From Phoenix dactylifera (taxonomy: Eukaryota; Streptophyta; Magnoliopsida; Arecales; Arecaceae): 64,000 nt of DNA. The stretch is taken from positions 7,350,475 through 7,414,474 of the forward strand of contig NC_052407.1 of assembly GCF_009389715.1 (NCBI RefSeq), in the 5' to 3' direction. Under the pieces are notes generated by a model. It was not told where the DNA came from and searched no databases. It saw only the letters and a list, made by a program, of their open reading frames with translations. A program made the translations under genes and the position numbers. Each line of letters begins with the position of its first letter. The first letter of the stretch is position 1. Positions 23,016 through 36,269 of the stretch are shown here, one piece after another.

Positions 23016-26000
23016 ATGGTGGCGGCCATCCCTCCGCCGGTGGCGGCGGCAACCCCAATCGCCGCAGCCGCCGCCTCCACTGTCCGAGCCCCCAAAACCC
23101 CCTCTCCATCCCCCCACCGCCGCCGTCCCCTCGCCCCTTCCGAGAAGGACAATGCCGCCGTCTCCCGGAAGCCCCCCTCCAAAGGGATCTCTTCCCGCTA
23201 CTTGTCTCCCTCCTCCTTTTCTTCTTCGACTTCGACTTCGACTTCGACTTCACGGCGTTTCCTTTCTCCTCTTCCCACTTCGTCCAGCTCCGGCCCCAAG
23301 CGCTCCCACTCCGTCGACCGGAGCCGCCCCAACGCGGGCCCCCACGGCGGCGAAGACATCCCCTCCGCCGCCGCCAGGCCCCTCCGCACCACCACCCGGA
23401 GCCTTTCCGTCTCGTTCCAGGGCGAGTCCTTCTCCTTCCAGACCAGCAAGGCCAAGCCCGCTGCCTCCCCTCCCCCCTCTCGGAAGCCCACCCCCGACCG
23501 CCGGCGTCCTGTCGGATCTCCGGCGAGGAGCGACCACCTGTCGGAGAACTCGAAACCCTCTAACCACCGCCGCTGGCCGGCGGCGAGATCCCAGCAGCCG
23601 AACCTGCTGCTGACGAGAAGCCTGGGCTGCTCGCCTGTGGGCAAGAAAGATCCCGTCTTGGATGCTGTCCGTCTGCTGCGACAGTCAATGGTGCTCGACG
23701 AGGCGCTGCGGCAGAACTCCTTCAACGTTGGCGGCAGCGGCAGTCTTTCTGCCTCGTCGGACACTGATAGCGCTTCGTCGGAGAGCAATTCAGGCTCGCA
23801 GGAGCTGAGGATTCCTCCACGAAAGCGGCCGGCGCCCCGTGGCATTACCGTTCCAGCGAGATTTTTGCAGGAGACTAATAACCGGCTGCACCGGTTGCCA
23901 GAGCCAGGCACGCCAATATCGTCGGCCAGCTCAAGGACAGCATCCGCTCCTAAGCCTATTACTGTGAAGAAGTCACTGATGAATGGCCCGTCCTCATCTC
24001 CTGCTGTTGCTTCTTCCCCTCGCAGCCATGGATCTATTTGGCATCCTTCTCCAAGAAAGCTTTCGGCTACTCTGTCATTGAGGGAAGTGGGTAGTCCTTC
24101 ACAGGTGAGGAACGGTACAGTTACAAGCTCCTCCTCCCCTGGTGGTCAACTGGGCAAAGCCCCTTCGATCCTCAGCTTCGCAGCTGAAGTGAGCAGAGGG
24201 AGAAAGGGGGAGAGCCGAATCGAAGAGGCGCACCTGTTGAGGCTGTGCTATAACCGGCACTTGCAGTGGCGGTATGTCAATGCACAAGCCGATGCTGCCC
24301 TGCTGGCACAGGGACTGAATGCCGAGGTAAGGTTGTGGTTCCATGTTTCCGAATCCCTAGCTTCTGACGCTTTGCCAAATTGTGTTTGCCATTCAGCAAT
24401 AGATACCTTTAAGCAAGTCGGATTTCCTGATTCTGTTACTTTGCATAGTTTGTATAAGTTGCTTTTTTCGCCCATTCCATTTTCATCGCCTTTTCATATG
24501 TCAGATCTGAAAAGCATAAGAATTAATATATTCCTCGTAAGACATATTGTTGATTAAGTGTTTTATAGTTTGCTAGATCAAACTTTTAAAGAAATCCAAA
24601 GTGTAGGTGATATGGGAGGGTATCAAGGACATCATGATGAATGGAAGTTTCATTACACATACAAGCTCTAAAGAGCTTGTGCTTTTGCTCTCTCCACGCA
24701 TCTTCACAACTCCTGATGGATGATGCATAGGAGTTTGCCATGAGAAATATGGTTGACCGTAAAAGTTAAAACTTGTTGATTTGAAAAGTAATATAAAAGG
24801 GTAATAGTATAACAGTAAGGGATCACCGGACAAAAAATGGGCCAGTGGGTAGCATACAGACAACATGCTCAGATGATGAAGGGCACATGATCATTATAAG
24901 GTTCCATAACAGATGCGATACTTAACCGATGGGTGATAACTGTTATGCAGTGATGGTAAGCTACATTTTTTATTGTTCTGGGTATAGAAAATGATATTGC
25001 GTTGAACAAGAAGAGCAGCGACGCCAAGATCAGCGAACAGAACAAAGCAAGCAAGTTAGCATTCATGAACATACAATTTTGGTACCAAGGCATATTGGCA
25101 ACCAAGCTAAGTCAGTTTTGAGAGGATTTGCAAGGAGAATTGCCAATAACCATGGAAATTATATGCAATGTCTCAGAACTCATGAAGAGTGTTGTCTAAT
25201 CTCTGAAGGAAGCATCAAACGTTTAATTCATTGAATTATGACTTCTAACTGGATCATCATTTCTGCTTGTACTAGGTGATGATATGACATGCTTTACATT
25301 AGAGTCCTTACTGTTATTTCATAGACCATCCAAAAAATGTATGTACTTTTGTGCATCTTTTGTTATTATGTATGCACTGTGTAATATTGTGTATATACAT
25401 GCATGCATGCTTATAGAAGTTAAATATCTGTCTCTTTATGCATCATGCATGTGTTTTGTAATGGTTAAATGACTTTATTACCTCATATCTTTCTTGTCAT
25501 AAAACTAAGAGCCAAGAAGAGTTATTGTTCTTTAAGTAGTGCATTACGTATGTCATTATAATTCCTTTCAAGAATAAAATGTCATTATGATTCCACTTGA
25601 CTCTTTGATCCATTTAGTTGCACTAGTCAAATTACCAAAGCACTCCTTTTGATTTAGTTGAAAGGTATAATAGGGCATATTTGGTCATTTTAGCATCATG
25701 CAATCCTTTCAGTGCATCCAATAGGAGTAGATGCATGCAAAGCATTTCTTCTAAGGTGTTTAGCTGATGCAGAACCAGTTAGAGTTGGCCTGCATTTGCT
25801 TGAGAGGACCCTAGGAATAAGAGAGCTTAGGGTTTAATGCAGCTTTATCACTTGCTGTCCAAGGCCTGAGAACAGAGCAAAAGGGAACTAATTTTAGTTT
25901 TCTAGGCAAAGGAAGGGTAAAATAACCCTACTGCAGTGTTTTATGAGTGAAGGAAATGGAATATACTAAAATCTAGGGCTTTGGGGCTTAATTGAATAGT

Positions 26001-29000
26001 TTTCTATAAACTAACAATCAGATTTCGATAAATACAGTGCACAGAGCAAAACAAGCAACCAAAAAATCAAGTTTTGGCAATCACCAACAAGAATGTAACT
26101 ATGAAACAGTATCTTGACATGTTGAAGGCTGAAATTTGGTTTCAATGCAGTAGTTAAGTACAAATGAAAGGTATCAAAAGTAAACTAAGATCTGATTGTA
26201 AACTAGGAAACTATAACAGCAAACAGTGAATAAGACAGAGAGAATAGAGAGTAGATGCAGTAGAGAAAATAGAGAGGAAAAGAAAGAAGAGACTAACGCA
26301 AAAGATAGGGGAGAGAAAACAGCTGGCTCGCAGCCTTCTTTTCTTCATGAGACTTTTCAGCGTACATAAACCATTGAGGAGCTTACTCCAGGACCTTATT
26401 TAAACCCTTATATGCTTACTCCCATAGCCAACTTTCGGCCTCAAAAGGACTCTTACAGATATGGAATAAATCCCCAAATTTTGACTAGTCAGCCACATAA
26501 TAGACACAAGTACTTTTGCATGCAATACGGTTCACTGTGAAACTTATTGACTCTCCTAAACTAATATAATCATTGCTTTAAAATGAAACCAAAATGCATC
26601 TAATCAACTACCAATCGGCAGCAATTTGTGGCCGTTAGATGAACTTGTAATCATGTTTTGCCTCACAAACATTAATCACAATAGGATAGGATCCCAAAGT
26701 CTCAGGTGCACTATTTGTTCCCACAAGCTCAGCCCTTCATTGCTTGGAATAGCGATAAGCTTGTCATTGATGCTTATATTTGCGCCCACTACAGCCTACC
26801 TTGATGCACAAGCGATTTTCAATAGCTGCTGTAATGTTTAGCTTATGGTGTTTGCACCAAATTTTTATTAATTCATGATCTTTTATAGAACTTTCTGCAT
26901 GCTTTGTAAGTCAGCATTTTTCATCCTTGAATCAGCTGATACATTCTTTTCATATTTATCAGAAATATTTGTATAATGCATGGATAACTACCTCAGAACT
27001 TCGTGACTCTATCACAACTAAAAGGCTAGAGCTACAAGTATCGACACAGAATTTAAAGCTTACTTCCATTCTCAAGGGACAAGTAAGTCTTTTGTCTTCG
27101 CCTATTTTTCTTGTTTGTACATGTGAAATTGCCAATTTTTGTTTCAAACTCCTTTTGATTTCTAATTTCTTGTTGTTAATACCATAGTAATCTTTTGTTC
27201 TAAGTAGAGCACATATTTGTAGCAAATAAGTAGGTTGACATGAGGTGTTCACTTATAATTAGGTATATTACCTTTAGAAAGAATCTGTTTGGTTTAAGAT
27301 TAGAAAGTGGAAAGCTTGTAAATGCCTAGCTGGTTCTGTCCATTTGTTAAACTTTATAAATGTTAAAGAACAAGCCTTCTCTTTATCTATATTAGAGCTA
27401 ATCCTGGGCCAGGCCTCGGGCCTAAACTCTATTCATTTTTAATTGGGCTTCGGGCTGGGCCTATATAAAATTTAATATTTTCTATGCCCAAGCCTGGCCC
27501 ATGATCAGCTATGATCTATATGTGATCATCTTTGTCAATCAAAGATATGAACCATGCAAATTAAGATTTTTCCATCATCATCTCTTAACACCAGACCTGT
27601 ATGATTATGTCTGATAGGTTTGCTAAGAAGAAAAAAATAGTCATGAATTAAAACTAGCAGAAATCATAAACAGAGGAGATAGAGCAGAGGGTGGAGTTTG
27701 GCAGGTTGGCAACAGTCAATAAAGCTTTGGCCATCTTTATGTGGAACCTGTGCAGACAAGCTTAGCATTTATAAGCTATTGGCTGACCAACAGTCAATAA
27801 TCATGAGGATGTGAAAGTGACTTAATTCACATCAAAACCTATTGGCTAACCATGTCTAAGCTTGTAGGAGGCATGGATATAAATAACTTCTTTGTTAGTT
27901 GAATTCCTAGAGAAGGACAATAGGCAACACACCCTTTTTGATGAACACAAAGAACGTCAATTTGGTTTGGGGATATATGTAATGTTGACAAAGAATAATT
28001 TGAGGGAAAGATACTCAGGTTGGCTGAATTATTTAAATTGTTGCCGTTTAGGGGTGAATGAGAAGAATGCTATAACTGAGATTGGGCCAGGTAAATTTGG
28101 TGGATCACATAATTTAAGTGATCTGAATTAGGATAAGTGCATCTGGCCTCTTGCTTGCATGGGAATAAATGCTTTGTTGGAATTCAAACTCAAGACCTCT
28201 TGCTGACATATTAGATAATTTAACCAATCAGGTTAATGAAGCCGTTACAAAGAAAAATACATGTTTGATACAAGCTGAATCTCTTCAAATCAAAGTCGTC
28301 AGCACAAACAATTAAGGACCAAATAATGCATCATATGGAACAATAAAAGTGGATGACACAATTAGACCTCCAAGCCATCAGTAATATAATATTCTGTTTC
28401 ACTTAGTTTAACAGAATTTGATATTTAACCATATCATATAATTTCCATAGATATTCATCATGCCTGAAAGGAGTAGTTCAGCAGTCATGTATTTCCCCAT
28501 GTTGCCTGCACTTACATGAATTTATTTGTTGCCATAATGTTGACCTCGAAATTCTGGAATACTGTGTAAAATGAACATATTTACTTTACAGGAATATATC
28601 ATAATATTTAAAATAAAATTTATTGTCTCTACTAAAAGTTTGCTCTTTTGATATCAAATTAGGTCAAAAGATATGAACTTGTAGCAGATTGTCTTATGTT
28701 ATAGTCCACTTAAATTATACTAAACAGTAGATTGTGATTTTGTTACCTTATACTGCATCTGAGTGAGTCCACATTTGATTAATGTAGATGGCCTATCTAC
28801 AAGGATGGTCTCTTATAGATGGAGACCATTTGAGTTCTTTATCAGGAGCTATTGAAGCATTGAAGGCTAGCACACTCCGGCTTCCAGTTGTTGGCGGAGC
28901 AAAGGTTTGCTACTTCAGGTTTCCGATGACAAATATAAATAGATATATTTGATATCTACTGAAATTTTTGGAGTAATTGAGTTTCTTTCTGCTTAACAGG

Positions 29001-31563
29001 CAGAATTCCAAGATGTGAAAAATGCTGTTAGTTCAGCAGTTGATGCAATGCAGGCAATAGGAAACTCAATATGCTCCTTGCTGTCTAGGGTAAATACCTT
29101 ACTTATTAAAAAGTTCAGCTCATTTTTCTCTGGTAATAGTAATATTTGTTCTTTAGTCAACATATACTAAATCTTGATACCCATATAATATTTAGTCTTG
29201 CAATTAGAATTTTGTTAAACAATAGATCTGGTTGTCATAAGCTAGATAAGCCATGTGTTTCAGGGAGCTGCAAACTTAATGATGTGTAATCCATGGTGCA
29301 GTTGTTTATTTATACCATGAATAGTGAGAGGTGTGTGCTTTATGCATGCTCTTTTGGTATTTGGCCAACATGAAATAAATCTTGATACCCATAAAAATTT
29401 CACCTTGCAATTAGAAGTTTGTAAACCATAGAATATGGTTGTCATAAGCTTGATAGACCATGTATTTTAGATAATGATGAGTAATTCATGGTGCAAATGC
29501 TTATTTATACCATGAATAATGAGAGATGTATGCTTTACATGTGCTTTTTGGGTATTTAGCCTCATGTATGCATTTGAACGACCATGTTAAAGTAATATGA
29601 ACAATTAAAGTTTCATTTCTTGTATTTTATCATTTCAAAGTTTATGTAAGAGAAGCATATAAACATATATAACTACATTCAACAGAGCCATGAGATATTC
29701 GCAGATACTTCCTGTGTTGAAACTTTTGCCTTTGACTATCTTCCCATCCAAATGTACATATGAATGCACCAAAGTTGCAGATGATTTCCATATCAAATCT
29801 TCTGAAGGTGAAGTGCCTCGGAACAGTGGTGTTGACACTAACTTATTCTGGTTAAAATCAGCATCTGCCATCTTTTTCAAATTTTGCATGCGTAGTGAAT
29901 CTAGAAATGCTAAAATGTCATATTTTAGCACTCACTGTCAGAGGACGTGATTGGCCATGGTTTCTTCAAACGTCTCTGCCTATGGACTAGCTGGAAGCTT
30001 CAGAGGATGCCTTATATGAAAAGACATCATTGCATTTAAAATATCTCATTTCATCTAGCCAAGGACAGGCATGTCATAGCCCTATTCATTGTCACCTCGA
30101 CCTTTTATAGTAGTCCAACAATTTTTAGAAATCTCAACTACCTACTCTGAGTAGCACTCCATGCTAGATATTCATATATAACTCAGTATTGTGCCTCTTT
30201 TCTGCCATCAGGTTATTGAATTATTGTTGAAGTTTTAGAAACAACCATCAGGCACAGGAAACTGAGACATGGAATTTTAAATGTCCTCATAATCTGGCAT
30301 ACCGTAGGTGTCCAACAAATTTTCTGATGTTGCATGTAACCTTGGTGAAGATAGCAAACACAATATAGTTTGGCCAGCATGCGATGTGTGAAAGACATTG
30401 TTTCTAGTCTTTTATGAGAGCATGTGTAAAACTCTTTATGCTTGAATTGGTTGAGCCCATGACCATATAAGATCTAATCCTGGAAAAATCAGTCTAATCC
30501 TCATCCTTGCCTTGAGAGAAGTAACAAGAAAATTATTCAATATTAGTGTTCCTTATATAACAGGAAAAAGGTAAGATATCATTGCTGCAACTGTAATTTG
30601 TGTTTAAAATGTGAAGACTAGATGAAAAATAAAAAATTTGTATCAAACTGAAAATTAAAAATTTTGCTAACATTCCATATATTTTGAAAATTTTTGATAG
30701 TTACTCTGTATCTCCTATTTATGAATATTTTCCAAGGACAGGCTCATTAATCCGACACCAAACTTCTAAAGACTTCATAATATCCATGAACTCAACTTAG
30801 CGGAGCCTTACCCAACTTGGCTTGTGGTCATTACATGTGGAGTTTGAATTGGCTTGAACAAGGCATACTTATCCTGAAGGCTACATGTCCCATATTCTCA
30901 AACCTTATGGTAAAAATGTTTTCACAGAAAAATAATGTATGTGCAAACAGAAATTCTACAGTGTCCAAAATTCACTTGGGTTTAGTTTGTGTGGTTTTAA
31001 AGATTGAATTTTGCAATGCATCCATGCTCTTGTCCTTATTATTTACTAGTACAAAACAAGCTACTTTGAAAAGGAAATGTGCCATTCAAAATCTTTTTCC
31101 GATCTCTATAATTTCTTGGGGATGTTGAGTCAGATCTTGTGGCACAACCCCAAGGGTGTTACCAGCATATGAGACGACCTGGCCCTTAAAACCAAAATAA
31201 ATTGTATGACTTTTGCCTAATGCCATCGAGAGTCCTCTTTGTAGCATTTGTCTTTGCTTAAACTAACAGACACCATTATCTGTAGGTAGAAGAGTCGAGT
31301 TCTGTCATGACCGAACTTGCTAAAGTTGCAGCACACGAACGAGCCTTGATGGATAAATCTAGAGAACTTTTATCCACAGTAGCAGCAATGCACGTAAGTG
31401 CTCCAACTAATTCTCCTAGATTCAAACTTGCAGTTTTATTAATTGTTTGCCAACCTTTGAAGTTCTTGCTTTTGGCATTGAAATGTGGAAACAGGTAAAA
31501 CAATGTAGCCTGCTAGGGCATATAACACAACTAAGTCGAAGGCCAAGGATGATGCAAACATAG
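23016..31563 (+). CDS. QWRF-motif protein (DUF566; AUGMIN8/SCO3/EDE1-like microtubule-associated)
   Basis: Six in-phase exons: 23016-24326, 26963-27082, 28788-28904, 29000-29089, 31286-31393 and 31495-31563 (TAG at 31561). They encode 604 residues, close to the 600-660 of Arabidopsis relatives. The N-terminal ~400 residues are basic and rich in Ser/Pro/Arg, as in the microtubule-binding part of this family. A hexanucleotide TTCGAC run (23224-23250) codes for alternating Ser-Thr. The family signature NRHLQWRYVNAQADAAL is at about residues 413-429. Then come LYNAWITTSELRDS, YLQGWSLIDGDHLSSLSGAI and MTELAKVAAHERALMDKSREL, the conserved helical end. Members act as the plant augmin subunit 8 or as related microtubule proteins in spindle, phragmoplast or cortical arrays. 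The motif is QWRY here instead of QWRF. Intron 1 is 2.6 kb. Confidence 0.92.
29157..29566. repeat. Diverged ~205-bp tandem duplication in a QWRF intron
   Basis: The stretch from CAACATATACTAAATCTTGA (29159) recurs from CAACATGAAATAAATCTTGA (29367). Blocks TTGCAATTAGAA, TGGTTGTCATAAGCT, CATGGTGCA and TTATTTATACCATGAATA keep the same order, with roughly 85% identity by eye. It lies in the intron 29090-31285 and has no coding value. Confidence 0.75.
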
Positions 31564-32639
31564 CATGATATGCTAATTATATTTGGACTTACTAACAGCA
31601 TAGCGACCTTTCTTTTCCTAACTCGAGATTGTGGTGAAGGCAATAAAAAAAATTGTTGTTTTGTCTGGTGCGAGGCAAGTGCTTTAACATCGTGCTCTCC
31701 TAGATCGGCTGATTCATATATATTTTTGTTTGCATAGATTGCCGTGTGAATGGTTGTATACCTCTAGGAATTGCTCTGGTTGTATACAGATTTCATTTTC
31801 TTTACTGATCAAAGGAAAGGTGATGTAAATATATGATGTTTTCTTGTTTCCCTTCCTGTGTGGTTGGTTGTGAGGGGGAAATCAAACATCTATCAATCAA
31901 AAGTGATTCTTGTTTATGAGTTTTTGTTCATTTTTTGAGGTAGTTGAATGGTTAAGATTGTGCTGTGTTTTGCATCTTCTATTCTACTCTTGAAAGCGTT
32001 TTTATCTGCTATGCCTTTATTTGGTTACTTCGGTCGTTTTCTACCATATGATGGGCTTGATTCCTGCTCCCTTGTGTCTTCATAAAGCAATTTTATTCAT
32101 TCTCGAACTTTTGGCTGTAGTCATTTAGATGTGCTTAATTTGTTAAGTAATATATAATCTGTTGTGATTATGGCCCCATTTTAGAGATGATGAATTCTTG
32201 TTCCAATAACAAAACTCATGTTGGTGATGTATGCATTATCTCCTTCCACTTGGTGTATTTGAGCTAGCTTGTATATTTTATAGCTTCTTTACTTCAAAAT
32301 GCATGGATAACCCAGCAGGCAATAAAATAAAAGGATCAACATATTTTGATAAAGACTAACGAGGCCATATATTGTGAGAAATTTTGGTATCATAAATACA
32401 GTACTTTTAAGAAATAATCCCTATTAAAGGATTCTTCTGCACTTTGGTTTTATTACTGGGTGTGGAGTAGTTATTAGCCAGAAATCTTAGATTTAAGCAA
32501 AATGGAGAACAGTAGGCTAGTAGGTAATCTTGCGCCCATGCATAACCATTGGATCACATTTTGTGTTAGACGCACAAGTTAGACACATCTCAAAGCCCCT
32601 GGGCGTGTTCTGCACCTGGGAAAGGCAACATGGTCTTTC
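31564..32639. other. 3' flank of the QWRF gene
   Basis: T-rich sequence expected to hold the 3' UTR. No gene seen. Confidence 0.5.
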
Positions 32640-33010
32640 TCATAGGAGTGACAATTGGGTCGGGTTAAGCCGTATACTGGTCAGGTCAATACAAGTTGGG
32701 TTGAAAAAACTGCCAATCCAACCTTTTTATCAAATGGGTAACTTAACCCAATCTGCATGACCCGTTTAACAAACAGACCGAATCTACGGGTCTCAAATAG
32801 GTTAGGTGGATTTTAAATAGATTAAACAAGTATTAATTAGGTTAAGTAGATCGAGTCATGACTCAGTCTAATTATTCAATTGATTAAATTGGTTAAACAA
32901 GCCAGACATCTAAACTCGTGACCGACCCATTTAATAATTGGATCTAGACAAGTCAATCCATTAATAATCCGAACATGTTCATGTCCAAGCTAATAAACCT
33001 AAGTCAAGTT
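32640..33010. repeat. GGGTTGGGTC-type dispersed repeat, copy 1
   Basis: Dense in GGGTCGGGTT, TTGGGTTG, ACCCAATC and GACCCGTTT words on both strands. The same vocabulary recurs at 35690-36260 and 44970-45125, where longer segments can be aligned. Confidence 0.45.
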
Positions 33011-33060
33011 AGAGATGGGGTTGTAAATTGCCGCCCTACTAGACCAAATCCCGCACCATC

Positions 33061-33570
33061 CTAGGTTCAATGGCTAAGCTTGTAGAAAACATTGCAAATT
33101 GCAAATACCGGCTGTTATGATAAAATAGCAATCAAATAACAACGGTCATTTTAATGTACACATAATACGTATAAATTATAACAGCCGTTATTTGAGGCCC
33201 GGTAGGTGGATTTTCTTTTTTTATTCGCTCCCACCGACAAGGCGAGAGGACAGCTGGCGGGGGTAATGTAAGCTGGGGTCTCGGTACGGGTGCGGGCATG
33301 AGACGTGGGCCCCAACCACGTGGCCTTGCCGTGGGGGCCCACCACAGCTCTCTCCCTCCCGTTGGTCGCTTGCGACCGACATTCCTCGACGTTCGGAAGC
33401 CAACTCTTCGATTTCTCTACGTCCACGTCAGGCGCGTCCAATCGGCTCGCAAGATGCAACAAGTTGGTGTGCCGCCTTGATTTAATGTGCCGGCCGTCAT
33501 AAACATCGTAATGGCTTTTTTGACAATTCGGGGCGTCGCTGCCAAATGAGGTCATTGTCTTCAACATTTA
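33061..33570. other. GC-rich island without a supported gene
   Basis: GC rises sharply between about 33190 and 33540, with GGGCCCCAACCACGTGGCC (a G-box, CACGTG) and a near-palindromic GGGGGCCCAC. Short frames exist on both strands but none shows a known motif. It could be a promoter or first-exon remnant, or a GC-rich transposon piece. Confidence 0.35.
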
Positions 33571-35529
33571 GTATTTGCATGAATAAAATAATATTTTAAA
33601 ATTTATATTTTATACCCAATTAAAAAATAATTATTTGTGTGCCTAAAAATAACCGTTTGTATTGAAAATGATAATTTTCGAGGGTATGTATTCGGAAATG
33701 TTTTTGTTATTTTGATAGTCTACCTCGACCACCTTAATTTAATGCGATACATGTTTGGAATAATGAATGTATTTGTGTTTGGATAGAGATGGTAAAAAGA
33801 TGAGTATGGCATAAGTAATACTACATTGTACTTATCTTGAATTGGGTCGGAGCATCTTTAACCTATATTGCACATAGACAAAAATTATTTTTTTTAAAAA
33901 AATAGTATATAAATTAAGCAAATAAAAAGATTGTAGTATTAAATCTCTCAGTATATTATATAACATTAAACAAACTAAAATATACAATAGCTAATGTGGC
34001 ATTATTTTCTTAACTTTTTCTAAAGTACTTTCACACACAACAAAGAGGAGAGTATAAAATATGTAGATTAACAACATCATGATTTGGGCATCCATGGCCG
34101 ATTTCTCGAAGCATAAACTATATAACCTGCATCATTTTTGTGTTTTTGTTTTCATGTTTATAGTTGCATTAATTAATAATATTTCTTATCTTCCTTTCTT
34201 TGAGGTGGACAACCAACATGGGGTGGTCCCATTAGTGATCCTTTTTTTATTTCTTTAAAAGGTATTAGACATAATAATCCATCTGATCCCACTTACGATG
34301 CGTAGCACAATATTCAGAACTAGGCTGAACTCTTTCATTTTCTCTGGAACTATTTAAAATCCACGTACATACAAAACACAAATATCACAGGTCTCGTGTG
34401 ATGTCTTATTTGTATTTGAAAGAATTTTCTACTTTCTGACAAAGCTTAATTGTCACAAGCTAAATCGAACAAAAATGCAAATCCTCATGGGACCCGACCC
34501 TATTGCCACCTTCTTCCTGCAAAATGATTGACTTGCACTATAATGGTCATTTTGTGCAATGGTCTGAAGCTTAGCAAAATTTACCTTAGTTTATACCCTA
34601 CGATCATTTATGCCACCACCATGCATGCATAAAGAAGATGGTAGAATAGAATTTTGGCCATATATAAAGGTGAATGAAATTCTCTACAATACGACTTTAG
34701 CATCATTCCATTGTGGATAACCATGGTATCATCTATATTAAAGATAAATAATATTTTTTTATTTTCATGATGTGCTATGTATTATGCTGAAAAACATTGA
34801 ATATATTTTTAAGATAAAAAGAGCCGCTCATATAATATGGATGCCGTAGCTACTACATATCCAAGATGGTAGGGGACTGTGGCAGAAGATCCAAACTCTA
34901 TAAAATGAAGCTCCATCAATTAATATCCGGTAGGTTGTCTTTCTCATGAGAGCATCAACACAAACTGACGTGATTTGACATGGTATATTGGGAGGACGTT
35001 TGTTTCTAAATGATCCCATTAGAAACAAGAAGTCATGCAAATGGATTTGCGGAGGACTAGCTATGACCTCGAGCTCATATGATGTGCGGGGAATACAAGC
35101 TGCAAATTAATGGAGGCAGCAGGATGCACAGTATTCCGGTAGTTGCTCGAGCAGCTCGATACTTTATATCGTAATTGGTGAAAGCTGAAGTTGGCAGTGG
35201 GGACTTTTGAGGAGAAATGGTGTTGTCCGCGAGCAGTAAGTCAACTGCACCAGATGCCGATATCTGCCACAAAGACAGGAAGTTAAATCTAGAATTGTTG
35301 GAAACCACGCCATAATCTATCTATGTCAATATTGGGTTGGCATTGGCTTCCGCTCCACTGCATCAAATGTTCTTCTCGATCATGATTAAATCATAAATAT
35401 TCTTTTTTTTCATTTTGTAAACGAGATGACTTATCACTAATAACGTAGATTTACGAGAACCGCCAAGTGGCTGCATAGAGCAAAACAACAGACATCACAC
35501 GTAACAATCCAGCAACTCCTTAAGAATTT
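33571..35529. other. Intergenic, no gene seen
   Basis: AT-rich. Frames at 34828-35040 (-) and 35075-35308 (-) are of slightly higher GC, but they have no recognisable motif or splice structure. Confidence 0.45.
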
Positions 35530-35632
35530 AATGAGAAAATATTATTTAAACTTTTTGTTTTGTATAAATATTAAAAATTACCAATACATAGTTGAATGAC
35601 ATATTTCTAGGTAGATCCTTACATACTTTCCA
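35530..35632 (+). repeat. Third, diverged copy of the 20.5-20.9 kb repeat
   Basis: Keeps AAAATATTATTTAA, TGTATAAATATT and a distal TAGATCCTTACA in the order seen at 20518-20640. Identity is clearly lower than between the first two copies. Confidence 0.35.
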
Positions 35633-35689
35633 TATTTCTCGCTAAGCTAAAAATCAAAATCCAGATGAATCCAATCACAAATTGAACCT

Positions 35690-36260
35690 AATTGAAAACT
35701 TATTTGAGTCTGGATTTTATAATTTATGACCGACCCACCTTATATATCATAAAGGCTGCAAAATAGGTCGGATTGATTCATATCCCGACCTGACCCAATC
35801 CGATCCACTTAGACCCGATCCGTTTTTAGAGAACCTGTGGGGCTGAGTTGGGTTCCTAAAATTGGACATGTTTCATTTTCTGAATCGGGTTCTCGATTTA
35901 CTGAATTTAACCCCAACCTGGTAATGACCCATTTGAAATTTGAATAATTTGGATTTTCAATCCTACAACCCGCCCCAATCCAATCCGATCCGAATCTGTA
36001 AAATTATTTGAGCCCGCGGGGTGCAAAGAAGTTCCTGAAGCCATGGATGAGATGACCCAAACCAGACCCAATACTTCAGACTTGAACCGAACTCAAATTT
36101 TTAAGTTGGGTCCGGGTTATATATAGATCTGATCCAATCCAAATGACCCATTCGTCAAAAATTGTAAGCAATGGACCTGATCCTACCAGTCCGATCTTTT
36201 ATTAGGTTGGGTTTGGATCGAATTGGGTTGGGTCAATCATGACTCGACCTGACCTATTTG
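35690..36260. repeat. GGGTTGGGTC-type dispersed repeat, copy 2
   Basis: Contains CCGATCCGTTTTTAGAGAAC, TTTACTGAATTTAACCCCAA and GACCCATTTGAAATTTGAAT. These align in order with CCGATTTATTTTAAAGAATC, TTTACTGAATTTAGATCCAA and ACTCATTTAAAATTTTTA at 44995-45120. GGGTTGGGTC words continue to 36260 and reappear at 36885-36960. Confidence 0.55.
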
Positions 36261-36269
36261 TACCCCTAT

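Noticed and set aside
22963..23613. Long proline/arginine-rich frame overlapping the QWRF first exon, and minus-strand frames at 23198-23911
   Set aside because: Shadow frames of the GC-rich exon; the first begins at TTG and none shows a motif.
28160..28240. tRNA-like box B (GAGTTTGAATTCC, minus strand) with a weak box A
   Set aside because: No second copy in the window and no clear ends; could be chance.
34828..35308. Two minus-strand frames with similar ends (ICSLYSPHII and ICSSYGIHII)
   Set aside because: The similarity is short and follows similar DNA; no known domain, no splice structure.
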